DNA from: JABDIY01 sp963803875
GTDB lineage: Bacteria; Actinomycetota; Acidimicrobiia; Acidimicrobiales; SZUA-35
Length of the DNA stretch: 64,000 bases
Direction of reading: 5' to 3'
Assembly (NCBI GenBank): GCA_963803875.1
Contig: CAWDOA010000008.1
Span: 434,001-498,000, forward strand
The translations under genes were made by a program, and so were the position numbers. Within the stretch, counting starts at the first letter, position 1, and every line of letters starts with the position of its first letter. The notes under the pieces were generated by a model. It made no database searches. It had not been told where the DNA came from and worked only from the letters and a program-made list of their open reading frames with translations. Shown one piece after another: positions 1 through 9,182 of the stretch.

Positions 1-842
1 AACTCGTCGTCGAACTGCACAATTCCCGCGTTGTCGACGAATGCGCTCCGTACCCAGTGTGCGTCGATGGCGTCGGTGGCAGCCCGGAGGTAGGTGTTGA
101 GTAGACCGTCCAGCTCGGTCGTGGATCCGTCGGGCTCGGTGACCGTGATGTGAGCCCGGAATGTCTTGTGGGCGCAGTGCTCACTCCATGTCTGCGCAAG
201 GGTCTCCAGCTCGGCGTCGGTTGGGTCTCGGTCGAGCGATTCGTAGTGGGCGGAGATGACCGCCATCTCTTCGGGATCCAGTCCCAGACGCCGTTGCAGG
301 TTGATGGTCGCCAGCTCATCGGCCGAGAGCCCCCGCATCGGCACGATCGCGGTGGCCGGAGAGCCGGCGAGAGAACCGACGAAGCTGGGTTCGAGTCGAC
401 CGATCGCCCAGCGTTCGATCACCTCGTTGTGCAAAACACGATCAGAGAGCCGCTGTACCTGTTCATTCGACAGCTCACCGTGGACGATCCACCGGGTTCC
501 CACTGTGGCGGCTTCGACCGGAATGCCAGCCTCGTTCGAGGCCCTCACCAGTTCGGCACCCTCGCGGTCGGTCACACCGGGACGGAGCCCGGTCTCGATC
601 TGAAGGACACCCGCCGGCGGCCGGGCTCGTGTCCCTGTTTCGGCGGGCTCCCACCAGCCGTCAACCGGATCGACACAGAGCGTGGTGGCCACCTCGGTGA
701 CGTGGGCCATTGTGAGGTGCCCTCGCAGGTGCACCAGACGGTACCGAACCAGCCGCTGGGCCGGTAGTTCGAACAGTGCTGCACTGGCCACAGCATCGGC
801 GTCCTCATGACCCGGTCCGACCACAAACTCGTACGTTTCCAC
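1..842 (-). CDS. purL: Phosphoribosylformylglycinamidine synthase PurL with PurS-like N-terminus (5' part only)
   Basis: Runs off the left edge; about 280 codons are visible from a GTG start at 842. PurL makes FGAM from FGAR, glutamine and ATP in purine synthesis. Residues 219-228 carry the PurL motif TWSEHCAHKTF, followed near the edge by FVDNAGIVQFDD, both typical of the catalytic core. About 190 residues precede the core, far more than in small-type PurL; they look like one or two PurS-like modules (a VRYRLVHL strand and a VDPVDG turn), so this is a large or PurS-fused form. The C-terminus is outside the window, so a glutaminase domain cannot be judged. Confidence 0.88.
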   Translation of the reverse strand, partial: METYEFVVGPGHEDADAVASAALFELPAQRLVRYRLVHLRGHLTMAHVTEVATTLCVDPVDGWWEPAETGTRARPPAGVLQIETGLRPGVTDREGAELVRASNEAGIPVEAATVGTRWIVHGELSNEQVQRLSDRVLHNEVIERWAIGRLEPSFVGSLAGSPATAIVPMRGLSADELATINLQRRLGLDPEEMAVISAHYESLDRDPTDAELETLAQTWSEHCAHKTFRAHITVTEPDGSTTELDGLLNTYLRAATDAIDAHWVRSAFVDNAGIVQFDDE

Positions 843-882
843 CGTTGACAACCCCTGACTCCCCAGCTTTCAGTTCTATCGC

Positions 883-1557
883 CTAGTGGTCCGAACCGGC
901 GGACTTCTTGCGGGTGAGCCGGTCAGCACCGCTGTCGATCCCGGGCAGCTGAGGCTGAAGCCATCGATGTTTGCTGGCGAGATCGAGAACGATCTCCTCC
1001 ACTTCTACCCAATTGACCGCCCTCGGCCCTTTCAGCCCCCTGTTGTAGGGCTGTTCGAACACAATCACGTCATTGCCGGCACGACGCAACGAGCTGATGT
1101 TGTGCTCGGCATCATCGATATACACATGCGCTTCCACCTGCGGCTTGGCGCCGAGAAAGCATATGTCGCGGTACGGGATGCGAGCTTCGTCGAGCCATGC
1201 GACCGTGTCCGATACGGCGGCTTCATGGCTCCAATTCACATAGAGGCGGTGGGTGATGATTCGAATCCACACGCCGGCATCGCTCAGCCGCCAGAGGGCA
1301 TCGGCTGCGCCGTCGATCACGGGCAAGTGCCGCAACATGCGCGCCTCGGAGACCGCTTTGTGGTGCAACCGACCGAATTCGGCTTCGTCGAGATCCCATT
1401 CGCGGAAATCCCAGCTGCGCTCCAAGGGCAACGACTCCGGGTCCACACCGCGCTCTGAAGCGACAAAGTCTCGGAAACCGATGCTGTAATCAGCGCACAC
1501 CCCATCGAGGTCAACACCGAAGATGAACCCGCTCACGCTGCAAAAAGTAGCCGCCAA
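883..1557 (-). CDS. 5'(3')-deoxyribonucleotidase-like HAD hydrolase
   Basis: A 224-residue HAD-superfamily protein resembling the NT5C family, which dephosphorylates pyrimidine (deoxy)nucleoside monophosphates in the cytosol. Motif I is GVDLDGVCADY (nucleophile and acid/base Asp pair, about residues 14-24), motif II is the Thr in IITHR (about 100-104), and motif IV is the acidic pair in YIDDAEHN (about 146-153). The start at 1557 gives nine residues before the first strand; the GTG at codon 8 is an alternative. It lies just upstream of purL on the same strand, which suits nucleotide metabolism. The exact substrate is not certain. Confidence 0.72.
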   Translation of the reverse strand: MAATFCSVSGFIFGVDLDGVCADYSIGFRDFVASERGVDPESLPLERSWDFREWDLDEAEFGRLHHKAVSEARMLRHLPVIDGAADALWRLSDAGVWIRIITHRLYVNWSHEAAVSDTVAWLDEARIPYRDICFLGAKPQVEAHVYIDDAEHNISSLRRAGNDVIVFEQPYNRGLKGPRAVNWVEVEEIVLDLASKHRWLQPQLPGIDSGADRLTRKKSAGSDH

Positions 1558-1650
1558 CCTCGGCTCTCAGGGTGATGGCAAGTTTCGGACTTTCACGCCT
1601 CCGGGGCGAGGCGACAAGAGCGGACCAATCGATCGAATACCCTCAGGGCA

Positions 1651-2356
1651 ATGTTCGGCGACGGCGTGAAGGCAGCAGGAATGGCCCTGTTGCTGGCACT
1701 CGCCTACCTGCTGTTCGGCGTCGCCAGTGCCGGAGATGCCCAGCACGCAGTGGATCTCGAGCTGACCGAGGATGGCACCTCATGGCCGTGGTATTCCAGC
1801 ATCCAACGGGCATCGGCCTCGTGGATCAACTCCCCCGCTGGTGAGCAATGGGCACAGAAATCCTCAGTTGTAGCGTTGCCTCCTACAAATATCGAACAAC
1901 TCCGGATTGTCGCTACCGCTTCCTCGGACCAAGAGGCACTCGAAGCCGCCGAAGACAGTGCGGCAGGTTTCTTGCAGCACGATTGGGATCTTCAACTCGA
2001 ACCGTTCCAGACCGAACAAGACGCGATCCAGATCGCCATCGAGAGTCTGGGACGAGTTCGACGAACAGGAACAACTCGGGGAAACAGCGTCCAATGCGAC
2101 CGAAATCGCGGCTCGTTCGGCGCGGTTGGAAGGAACTGCGGTGTTGCTTGGTCGATTGGAGGGTGACCTCGACCGAGCCCAAGCGGCGCTGAGCGCAGTG
2201 ACGCCCAGATACGTTCGGGTCGATTCCCAGCCGCTGAGTCCGATCCGAGAACGGCTTCCGGAGGCTCTCAGGCTCTTCGGCGGCATTCTGATCCTCGGCT
2301 GGCTGGTTCAGCTCATCGGGTCAGCCAGGTTCGAAACCTCCACCGACGCTGATTGA
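1651..2356 (+). pseudogene. Unknown membrane protein with coiled coil, one frameshift
   Basis: Two reading frames together make one plausible protein of about 234 residues. Frame one (from 1651) gives an N-terminal membrane segment (MALLLALAYLLFGVASA) and a soluble stretch ending IQIAIES. Frame two then supplies a Glu/Ala/Leu-rich helix (EFDEQEQLGETASNATEIAA) and a C-terminal membrane segment (LFGGILILGWLVQLIG). The switch lies near 2040-2050. Two membrane helices around a coiled coil resemble small chain-length-determinant-like proteins, but I do not recognise the family. The break may be a sequence error. Start uncertain: ATG 1651 or ATG 1681. Confidence 0.5.
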
Positions 2357-2364
2357 CTAGAGAC

Positions 2365-2664
2365 ATGCGCGTCACCGCACGATTCCTCGCTCTCCTCCTC
2401 GGCGTTTCCGTCGTTGCCACCGCATGCGGCCTTGGCGTCGGAGCCAGTCGCGAAGCCCTGATCGATATCCTGATGGAGGAGGCCAAGCTCAGCGATGCAG
2501 AAGCCAACTGTGTGGCCAACGCCCTGTACGCCACACCGGGGCTGACCGAAGAAGAGATCAACAGCTTCTCGGTGATCGACGAGATAGAACCCGGCGACGA
2601 AAGGGCGGGAAAGTTCACGCTCTATCAGGCCGCAGTCGACACCGCCGTGCGAACCTGTGTTTAG
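2365..2664 (+). CDS. Small secreted lipoprotein
   Basis: A 99-residue product with a lipoprotein signal peptide: charged N-terminus (MRVTAR), hydrophobic core (FLALLLGVSV) and lipobox VATAC. The mature part is acidic, with two further Cys (NCVANALY and RTCV) that could form a disulfide outside the cell. The ATG at 2365 is preferred over an in-frame TTG at 2353 because it begins directly at the signal peptide. It follows the preceding membrane-protein gene by 8 bases on the same strand. No specific family is recognised. Confidence 0.65.
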   Translation: MRVTARFLALLLGVSVVATACGLGVGASREALIDILMEEAKLSDAEANCVANALYATPGLTEEEINSFSVIDEIEPGDERAGKFTLYQAAVDTAVRTCV

Positions 2665-2747
2665 CAGTGGTCGTTCCGCTCAAGCCGCAATGGGCCATCC
2701 GAACCACAGTATGAGTCGGATGACACCTTTACCCGATAGGGGCAACG

Positions 2748-3026
2748 ATGCCGATAGATGAGAGTATGAGGACCGTGATGAATGAACCGAATGCGTTGGA
2801 CCAACGCATCGCCACCCTCAGAGCAGCCATCGATGGGCAGCTTTCAGACCGGAACCGGGTCATCGATCATCTCTTGGATCTCCGGCTCGAGTTCGATACT
2901 CCCGGCCTGGTTGCAGTTATCGACGATCTGCTCTCCGACGTACCGGGGCTCACGGTTGTGGAAAACCAATGGTGGGGGGCCGCCCTTGATCAGCTCTCCA
3001 TGACTGCGGAACCAACCAGTATTTGA
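2748..3026 (+). CDS. Small hypothetical protein
   Basis: A 92-codon frame with sensible composition: a predicted helical body (LDQRIATLRAAIDGQLSDRN, then VIDHLLDLRLEF) and a C-terminal VVENQWWGAALDQL segment. GGGG lies about 8 bases before the ATG at 2748; ATG 2778 (MNEPNALDQ) is an alternative start. No membrane segment, no signal peptide and no family that I recognise. It is convergent with acsA. Confidence 0.45.
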   Translation: MPIDESMRTVMNEPNALDQRIATLRAAIDGQLSDRNRVIDHLLDLRLEFDTPGLVAVIDDLLSDVPGLTVVENQWWGAALDQLSMTAEPTSI

Positions 3027-3068
3027 CCCACGGATTCTGCGAAACCAAAGTGGACTGAAGCGATGGCC

Positions 3069-5078
3069 CTATCGGTCTCGGCTCTGCAGTTCCTGCTCGA
3101 TAATTGGAACGATGCCCGGGTCCGCCAGGGTTGTCGTGTCACCAATCGATCTACCTTCGGCCATATCGCGCAACAAGCGTCGCATGATCTTGCCTGAGCG
3201 TGTCTTGGGCAGTTCGGGCACAAGAGCGAGATCGGCCGGTTTGGCGATCGGACTGATCACCTTCGCCACGTGATTTCTGAGCTCGGCCTTCAGGTCGGCT
3301 GAGGCCTCGATTCCGCTGCGGAGGATCACGAAGGCGCTGATGGCCTGACCGGTCGTGTCGTCGTCCCGTCCAACGACGGCGGCCTCGGCAACAGATGGAT
3401 GATCGACCAGAGCCGATTCGACTTCGGTGGTCGAGAGCCGGTGACCCGAGATGTTCATCACATCGTCCACTCGACCCAGGAGCCAGATGTCGCCGTCGTC
3501 ATCGAGCTTTGCACCGTCACCGGCGAAATACCGCCCGGCGAATCGCGACCAGTAGGTGTCGCGGTAGCGGTCTGGGTCACCCCAGATTCCTCGCAACATC
3601 GAAGGCCATGGCTCGGTGAGGGTGAGATAACCACCACCGGGAACACCGACAGGTTTGCCGTCGTCATCGACGAGTTCAGCGCTGATGCCGGGAAGGGGAC
3701 CAGAGGCCGAACCCGGTTTTGCGGTCGTGACGCCCGGAAGCGGCGAGATCATCATTGCGCCTGTCTCGGTTTGCCACCAGGTGTCAACGATGGGGCAGTT
3801 CCCCCGCCCAATGTTGGTGTGATACCACACCCAGGCCTCAGGATTGATGGGTTCACCCACCGATCCGAGAACCTTGAGCGAGGCAAGGTCGCGACCCTCG
3901 GGCCACTGGGTGCCCCACTTCATGAACGTGCGAATCGCAGTGGGGGCTGTGTAGAGCTTGGTCACCCCATAGGTCTCGATGATTTCCCAGAACCGATCCT
4001 TGGCCCAGCTCGAACGTTCCCCGGTGCGGTCAGCCTCGCGAGGGGTGTCCGGTGTGCCCTCGTACATCACCGACGTGCAACCGTTGGTCAGTGGTCCGTA
4101 CACGATGTAACTGTGGCCGGTGATCCAGCCGATGTCGGCGGCGCACCAGTACACGTCGGTGTCGGGGTGGAGATCGAACACGTAGTTGTGAGTGAACGCC
4201 GCCTGGGTCAGGTACCCGCCGGTGGTGTGCATGATCCCCTTCGGCTTGCCGGTGGTTCCGCTGGTGTAGAGCAGGAACAGCAGATCCTCGGCATCCATTT
4301 CTTCGGGCGGACACACTGCCGGCTGCGAGGGGACGATGTCGTGCCACCAGACGTCCCGTCCGTCGACGAAGTTGACGGGCTCGGCGGCATCACCGATCCG
4401 TTGCACCATCAACACGTTGCCGACGGTGCTTGTGCTCTCCAGCGCGTCGTCGACGATCCCCTTGAGCATGCTTGGCGCACCTCGGCGGTACCCACCGTCG
4501 GCCGTGATCACCAACTTGGCTTCAGCATCGTTGATTCGATCCGAAAGTGATGCGGCGCTGAAGCCGCCGAACACTACCGAGTGGGCTGCACCGATGCGGG
4601 CGCACGCCAGCATGGCGACGGGCAGTTCGGGAATCATCGGCATGTAGATTGCCACACGGTCACCGCGAGCAACCCCGAGCGACTTCAGCGCATTGGCTGT
4701 TCGCTGCACCTCGTCGAGCAGATCGGAATAGGTGAGTGTGCGCGTGTCACCGCGTTCACCCTCGAAGTGATAGGCCACGCGGTCTCCACGGCCGCCCTCT
4801 ACATGGCGGTCCAGGCAGTTGGTTGACACGTTGAGCGTTCCCCCAATGAACCACTTGGCGAAGGGAGCGTCGGACCAGTCGAGGATCTGACTCCATTTCT
4901 TGGACCAGGTCAGCCGCTCGGCCTGCTGGGCCCAGAAGCCCAACCGATCAGCGGCGGCCGCGTCGTACATGGAACGATCACTGATCAACGCCTGACTCTG
5001 AAACTCTGGTGAGGGTGGGAACGTGCGCCGCTCATCCATCAGGGCTTCGATTGCGTCGTTTGTACCCGGTTCGCTCAT
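3069..5078 (-). CDS. acsA: Acetyl-CoA synthetase
   Basis: Complete 669-residue AMP-forming acetate-CoA ligase, which converts acetate, ATP and CoA to acetyl-CoA in two steps. The N-terminal ACS segment is followed by the ATP-binding motif YTSGTTGKPKGIMHT, the WWQTETGAMMISPLPG motif and the C-terminal hinge and lysine region KTRSGKIMRRLLRDMA; this Lys is the usual acetylation control site. Length fits the family. Upstream lies a spacer of 138 bases. It is probably transcribed alone for acetate assimilation. Confidence 0.95.
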   Translation of the reverse strand: MSEPGTNDAIEALMDERRTFPPSPEFQSQALISDRSMYDAAAADRLGFWAQQAERLTWSKKWSQILDWSDAPFAKWFIGGTLNVSTNCLDRHVEGGRGDRVAYHFEGERGDTRTLTYSDLLDEVQRTANALKSLGVARGDRVAIYMPMIPELPVAMLACARIGAAHSVVFGGFSAASLSDRINDAEAKLVITADGGYRRGAPSMLKGIVDDALESTSTVGNVLMVQRIGDAAEPVNFVDGRDVWWHDIVPSQPAVCPPEEMDAEDLLFLLYTSGTTGKPKGIMHTTGGYLTQAAFTHNYVFDLHPDTDVYWCAADIGWITGHSYIVYGPLTNGCTSVMYEGTPDTPREADRTGERSSWAKDRFWEIIETYGVTKLYTAPTAIRTFMKWGTQWPEGRDLASLKVLGSVGEPINPEAWVWYHTNIGRGNCPIVDTWWQTETGAMMISPLPGVTTAKPGSASGPLPGISAELVDDDGKPVGVPGGGYLTLTEPWPSMLRGIWGDPDRYRDTYWSRFAGRYFAGDGAKLDDDGDIWLLGRVDDVMNISGHRLSTTEVESALVDHPSVAEAAVVGRDDDTTGQAISAFVILRSGIEASADLKAELRNHVAKVISPIAKPADLALVPELPKTRSGKIMRRLLRDMAEGRSIGDTTTLADPGIVPIIEQELQSRDR

Positions 5079-5216
5079 AGGCCCGATTGTTGTGGATCAA
5101 CCGCACCCAGCACAAGCGAACCCAGGACCGTCCAGGCAGGTAAGAACACTCTTGGTAGGCAATGGCTTACTGAACGCAGTTGTTGATACGGTGAGTGAGG
5201 GAGCTTCGGGGGTGTA

Positions 5217-5916
5217 ATGGGTCGCCAGAAACAGGGCAGACGGACAACTAAGCGAGCGATCGAGGCGATCGACTCACTCACCCTGATTCTCGGGTCGGTC
5301 GAGGACGACGTGGTCGGGAGTCTCCGCAAAATCCCACAGCCGCTCATGAAGCTGCAACTGGCAGTGACCCTGCTTGGCGGACCCTTCGAGTTCTGCCAAT
5401 AGCGAGGAGCCGGTGCTGGAAGCGGTTCGTCGCACACTGCTGCCGTTGGCGCAGATGGTTGAACCAGCCGACATCGTAACGCCACCCTTCAGCCCAGATC
5501 TTCGGCACCGGATCGGCTACACCACAGCTCTGCTCACCGCCATGCGCGACCGACTCGCTGCACACGCGATGCCTCCATCCCCACCAAAGTTGTGCGCAAA
5601 GAGGCCAACCGGCTGTTCGAGAACATGGGCAACGGCTGGACCAACTTCCGCAACAATCCAACGCTTGACAACCTCGAGCGCTTCGATCTTGCGACCCGCG
5701 CTCTCTATGGACTTCTACCAGATCGTTGGTATTGCCAACAACGAGCCACGGGTCAGATCAGTGCGCAGACTTTGTGATCTCCTGGAGCAGGCATCCGATC
5801 GGGATGGAGAAATCGATGACGTCCCAGCGCTGGTGAGACAGATCAACCACGCTGCAAACGAACTGAGTCGAGCAACAGAAAAGGATCACCGCAGCTGGCT
5901 GGACTCGGTGCGTTAG
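5217..5916 (+). pseudogene. Unknown protein broken by about three frameshifts
   Basis: Coding-like sequence alternates between two frames: from 5217 (TKRAIEAIDSLTLILGSVED, then MKLQLAVTLL), then LEAVRRTLLPLAQMVEPADI and HRIGYTTALLTAMRDRLA, then EANRLFENMGNGWTNFRNN, and finally NEPRVRSVRRLCDLLEQASD to the stop at 5916. Switches lie near 5376, 5580 and 5705. The rebuilt product is about 230 residues, helical and soluble, with no family I recognise. Both partial frames read as protein and rejoin the same frame, so I treat this as one gene with indels. It precedes the DUF2085-like gene by 38 bases. Confidence 0.45.
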
Positions 5917-5954
5917 AACCTCAACTTCGTTTGCCATGATCCGATAGGCGAGTT

Positions 5955-6632
5955 GTGACGGCACCGTCGGATCTAGATGCAGCGTTCGAGGCGAAGCTGG
6001 CCCAAATGCGGGCTACGAACGAGCAGGGAAGGTCCGACGGTGCTGTCACCCAAGTTGTTCGTGGCCCGATGTGGCTCAGCCACCGCCACCCCGATCCCGA
6101 GTCTGAGACGCCCTACGGAGATCGCTGCGTCAGGATCGGTGGTCACTGGGTTTGTCGGCGGTGCAGCATTCTGTACCCGATCGGTGTTGTCGTGGCGTTT
6201 CTCTTCGCTGTGGGAGTCGGCTGGCCCGAGTCGTGGGACATGGCTGCGATCTGGCTACTCTGCGTCCCCGCAACCGTGGCCTACTGCGGCCAAGCGCTGG
6301 GCCTGTTCGAGTACGACGCTCGAGTTCAATCGATCGCCATGGCCGTGAGCGCTCTCGGTTTCGGTCGGGGGCTGGGCTATGAATTCACCCAACGGTGGAG
6401 CGGCGAGTTCTGGTGGCCGGTCACCGTTTTTGGAGGTCTGTGGTTCTTCGCAACCTTCTTCGGCGCGCATGCGCCAGAAACAGACACCTTCAACGGTCTC
6501 GCCGGCTCCGTGAAACGTGGCCGAAGCGACCCGACCAGAGCGCGACCTCGAGCCGGAGACAGTCCCACAACGAAAGCGTTCGCCCTGACCGGGCGGTCAA
6601 GACCGACGGTCAAGACCGGTACGCTGGGTGCC
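5955..6632 (+). CDS. DUF2085-like membrane protein, no stop before the thiolase
   Basis: Begins at GTG 5955. A soluble N-terminus leads to the Cys/His motif GDRCVRIGGHWVCRRCSILY, which resembles the CxRC-IY-G motif of DUF2085 proteins, then about four hydrophobic segments (PIGVVVAFLFAVGVG; AAIWLLCVPATVAYC; SIAMAVSALGFG; WPVTVFGGLWFFATFF). From about 6490 the frame runs through Arg/Pro-rich sequence of no protein character into the thiolase ATG without a stop. A TGA in another frame at 6511 could be the real end if one base is wrong. Function unknown. Confidence 0.55.
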
Positions 6633-7838
6633 ATGACCGAAGCAGTAATCGTCTCCACCGCCCGCAGCGCCATCGGCCGAGCTTTCAAGGGCACCATGAA
6701 AGATGAACGACCCGAAGACATCACGGCCCAGATCGTTCAGGCAGCCTTGGCCAAGGTTCCCGAGTTGAGCTCGGATCAAATCGAGGATTTGATGCTCGGC
6801 TGTGGCTCCCCCGCCGGTGAGCAGGGCTTCAACATGGCCCGCGTCGTTGCGGTGATGGCCGGACTCGACAACGTCCCGGGCGTCACCGTGAACCGGTACT
6901 GCTCCAGTTCGCTTCAGACCATTCGTATGGCCGCCCACGCCATCAAGGCTGGCGAAGGCGATGTGTTCGTCTCCGCCGGGGCCGAATTCGTGAGCCGCTA
7001 CCTCAGCGGTGCATCCGACAATGCCGATGCCGTCAACCCGACCTTCGGCGAGGCCCAGGCCCGAACCAAGGCCAGAGAGGCCGGCGGTGCCGACATTTGG
7101 GAAGCACCCGAAGGGCTACCAGACGTCTACATCACCATGGGCCAGACCGCCGAGAACGTAGCCCAGATCGAAAACGTCACCCGGGAAGAGCAAGATCGTT
7201 GGGGCGTGCGCAGCCAGAACCGGGCCGAAGAAGCCATCAATCGTGGCTTCTTCGAGATGGACATCACTCCCGTCACCCTGTCCGACGGGTCGATCTACAA
7301 GGCCGACGATGGCCCTCGACCCGGCACGGCTTACGAAAAGGTGAGCCAGCTCAATCCGGTGTTCCGCCCCGACGGCACCGTGACCGCCGGCAACGCCTGC
7401 CCGTTGAACGATGGTGCGGCCGCCGTTGTCGTCATGAGCGACACCAAGGCCAAGGAACTCGGCATCCAGCCGCTGGCCCGAATCATCAGCAGCGGCGTGA
7501 CCGGCCTCAACCCCGAGATCATGGGACTCGGCCCAGTTGAAGCCTCCCGTATGGCCCTCGAGCGGGCCGGCATGACCATCGACGACGTTGATCTGGTCGA
7601 GATCAACGAAGCGTTCGCCGCCCAGGTTCTCCCCTCGGCAAAGCATCTCGGAATCGACCACGACAAGCTCAATGTCAACGGTGGGGGCATTGCCCTCGGT
7701 CACCCGTTCGGCATGACCGGTGCCCGCATCATGACCACCTTGATCAACGGTCTCCAGGATGCCGACAAGAGCGTCGGCCTCGAAACGATGTGTGTCGGCG
7801 GCGGCCAAGGAATGGCCATGATCATCGAACGGGTGTAA
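6633..7838 (+). CDS. Acetyl-CoA C-acetyltransferase (thiolase)
   Basis: A 401-residue thiolase that cleaves 3-ketoacyl-CoA or condenses acyl-CoAs. The nucleophilic Cys lies in NRYCSSSLQTI (about residue 89); the active-site His is in GGGIALGHPFGMTGARI; the second Cys is in CVGGGQGMAMI near the end; the NEAFAAQ motif is also present. The ATG at 6633 (MTEAVIVSTARSAIGR) matches the usual thiolase N-terminus, although the frame is open upstream. A role in fatty acid or other acyl degradation is likely; chain-length preference cannot be told. Confidence 0.92.
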   Translation: MTEAVIVSTARSAIGRAFKGTMKDERPEDITAQIVQAALAKVPELSSDQIEDLMLGCGSPAGEQGFNMARVVAVMAGLDNVPGVTVNRYCSSSLQTIRMAAHAIKAGEGDVFVSAGAEFVSRYLSGASDNADAVNPTFGEAQARTKAREAGGADIWEAPEGLPDVYITMGQTAENVAQIENVTREEQDRWGVRSQNRAEEAINRGFFEMDITPVTLSDGSIYKADDGPRPGTAYEKVSQLNPVFRPDGTVTAGNACPLNDGAAAVVVMSDTKAKELGIQPLARIISSGVTGLNPEIMGLGPVEASRMALERAGMTIDDVDLVEINEAFAAQVLPSAKHLGIDHDKLNVNGGGIALGHPFGMTGARIMTTLINGLQDADKSVGLETMCVGGGQGMAMIIERV

Positions 7839-7868
7839 TCCTTGATCATCTCCTCCCTCCTGCGGTGC

Positions 7869-7883
7869 GGGCGCAGGGCGCCC
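7869..7883 (+). terminator. GC-rich hairpin after the thiolase gene
   Basis: A perfect 6 bp stem (GGGCGC / GCGCCC) with a 3-base loop, 30 bases after the thiolase stop and followed by GTTCTCGT. A second hairpin (CTGCGC / GCGCAG) lies at 7963-7979 on the ybaK side. The U tract is poor, so termination is only inferred from position between convergent genes. Confidence 0.4.
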
Positions 7884-7990
7884 GTTCTCGTCGTTCGGAC
7901 TCGCTGACGCTCAAACAACGGCCAACACAACCCACGCTGCTCCGTCCCTCCGCAACCTCACACTGCGCTGCGGGCGCAGGGCCCCCGGTG

Positions 7991-8459
7991 CTACTTGACA
8001 ATGGGGGCCGCTGTTGCGTTGGTCAGGGTAGCGAGGTCGCTGGGAGCCAGCTTGACCTCGAGCCCCCGGCGACCAGCGCTGACGTGCATCGAATCGAGAG
8101 TCACCGCAGACGAGTCGATGACGGTGGGCAACCGTTTCTTCTGTGCCAGAGGACTGATTCCTCCTACGATGTAGCCGGTGGTGCGGGAACGCGTCTTCGG
8201 GGTCGGCCATTTTGACCTTCTTCGCTCCGAGCACTTTGGCCAGCGCCTTCAGGTCCAGCTTCTGGCCAACCGGTATAATCGCAACCGCGAGCCCAAGCCC
8301 ATCTACCTCCGTGAGGAGGGTCTTGAATACGACAGTTGGGTCCAGTTCAAGGGCCTGGGCAGCCTCAGTGCCATAGCTCTCAACCGCCGGATCATGCTCG
8401 TAGCTCAAGACCTCGTGCGGAATCCTCCGCTTCTCGAGCAACACAATCGCCGGGGTCAC
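7991..8459 (-). pseudogene. ybaK: YbaK/EbsC-type aminoacyl-tRNA deacylase, one frameshift
   Basis: YbaK proteins hydrolyse mischarged Cys-tRNA(Pro). From the GTG at 8459 the frame gives TPAIVLLEKRRIPHEVL and the VFKTLL / GLAVAIIPVGQKLDLKALAK core; then a shift near 8186 is needed to read TTGYIVGGISPLAQKKRLP and on to a TAG at 7991. Both halves are strongly conserved family sequence, so a single indel is the only defect. Rebuilt length about 155 residues, as usual for the family. Confidence 0.8.
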
Positions 8460-8609
8460 ACTTGAAGTATTGCGCCTTTGCCGCTTCCTTTCCGACCGGC
8501 ACTTCATCGGTCGCGAAACGATCTTCGGATTGAGCCTGATGTTCTTGGGTTCGGTCTGCTGGGGGTTACGGCGTGGGTAGCTTCCAGCAGGAATCTCAGT
8601 GCGGGCGAG

Positions 8610-9182
8610 CTAGAAGTCGATGCCCTTCTTGGCAACGATTCCCTGATCGAAGGCGTGTTTGATCACCTTCATCTCTGTGACTGTGTGCGCAACGTCGATC
8701 ACCTCCTGGGCCATGTCGCGACCGGTCAAAACGATGTTGGTCTTCGCCGGACGGTTGGCCACGGTCGACGCGACGTCGTGTGCGTCGATCCACCCCCATG
8801 TCATGGCATAGCTGATCTCGTCCATCACCACCAGACGATGGTCTCCTTGGCTGATCAGTTCCTTGGCGAACGCCCACGCTGCGACCTCCTTGGCCTTGGA
8901 CTCATCCAGGTCGTCGGAGTCCCACGTGAAACCGTCGCCGGCAGCAAACCACTGCACACCGAGCCCGCGAAGGACTTTTTCCTCGCCGGTGTTCCAGTCA
9001 CCGCTCTTGAGGAACTGCACCACGGCGACGGGCCACTCCATGGCGAGTGCCCTCAGCACGACACCGAAGGCTGCACTCGACTTGCCCTTGCCGTGCCCGG
9101 TGTTCACCAGCACAAGACTCGGTGCGGTCACGAACTTGCCTTTGTCAGGAGTTTCGGTTGGAATCGACGTCTCGTCTGTCAT
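8610..9182 (-). CDS. cobO: Cob(I)alamin adenosyltransferase (CobO/BtuR type)
   Basis: A 190-residue ATP:corrinoid adenosyltransferase that makes adenosylcobalamin. The P-loop NTGHGKGKSSAAFG is at residues 27-40; VVMDEISYAMTWGWID and the TGRDM segment are typical of the family. Its ATG overlaps the stop of the upstream ABC ATPase by 4 bases (ATGA, 9179-9182), so it is the last gene of the btuF-btuC-btuD-cobO operon and lies under the cobalamin riboswitch. Uptake followed directly by adenosylation suggests salvage of imported corrinoid. Confidence 0.93.
   Translation of the reverse strand: MTDETSIPTETPDKGKFVTAPSLVLVNTGHGKGKSSAAFGVVLRALAMEWPVAVVQFLKSGDWNTGEEKVLRGLGVQWFAAGDGFTWDSDDLDESKAKEVAAWAFAKELISQGDHRLVVMDEISYAMTWGWIDAHDVASTVANRPAKTNIVLTGRDMAQEVIDVAHTVTEMKVIKHAFDQGIVAKKGIDF

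Noticed and set aside
150..767. Plus-strand open frame of 205 codons
   Set aside because: Antisense to purL, whose catalytic motif TWSEHCAHKTF is unmistakable on the minus strand.
3399..4550. Long open frame (383 codons) on the plus strand
   Set aside because: It is antisense to acsA, whose protein is complete and conserved; the plus-strand product has no recognisable motif and biased Val/Gly/Arg/His composition typical of shadows in GC-rich DNA.
5079..5216. Possible regulatory RNA upstream of acsA
   Set aside because: No known aptamer motif or strong hairpin could be recognised; only ordinary spacer sequence.
7116..7808. Minus-strand open frame of 230 codons
   Set aside because: Antisense to the thiolase; the product lacks known motifs.
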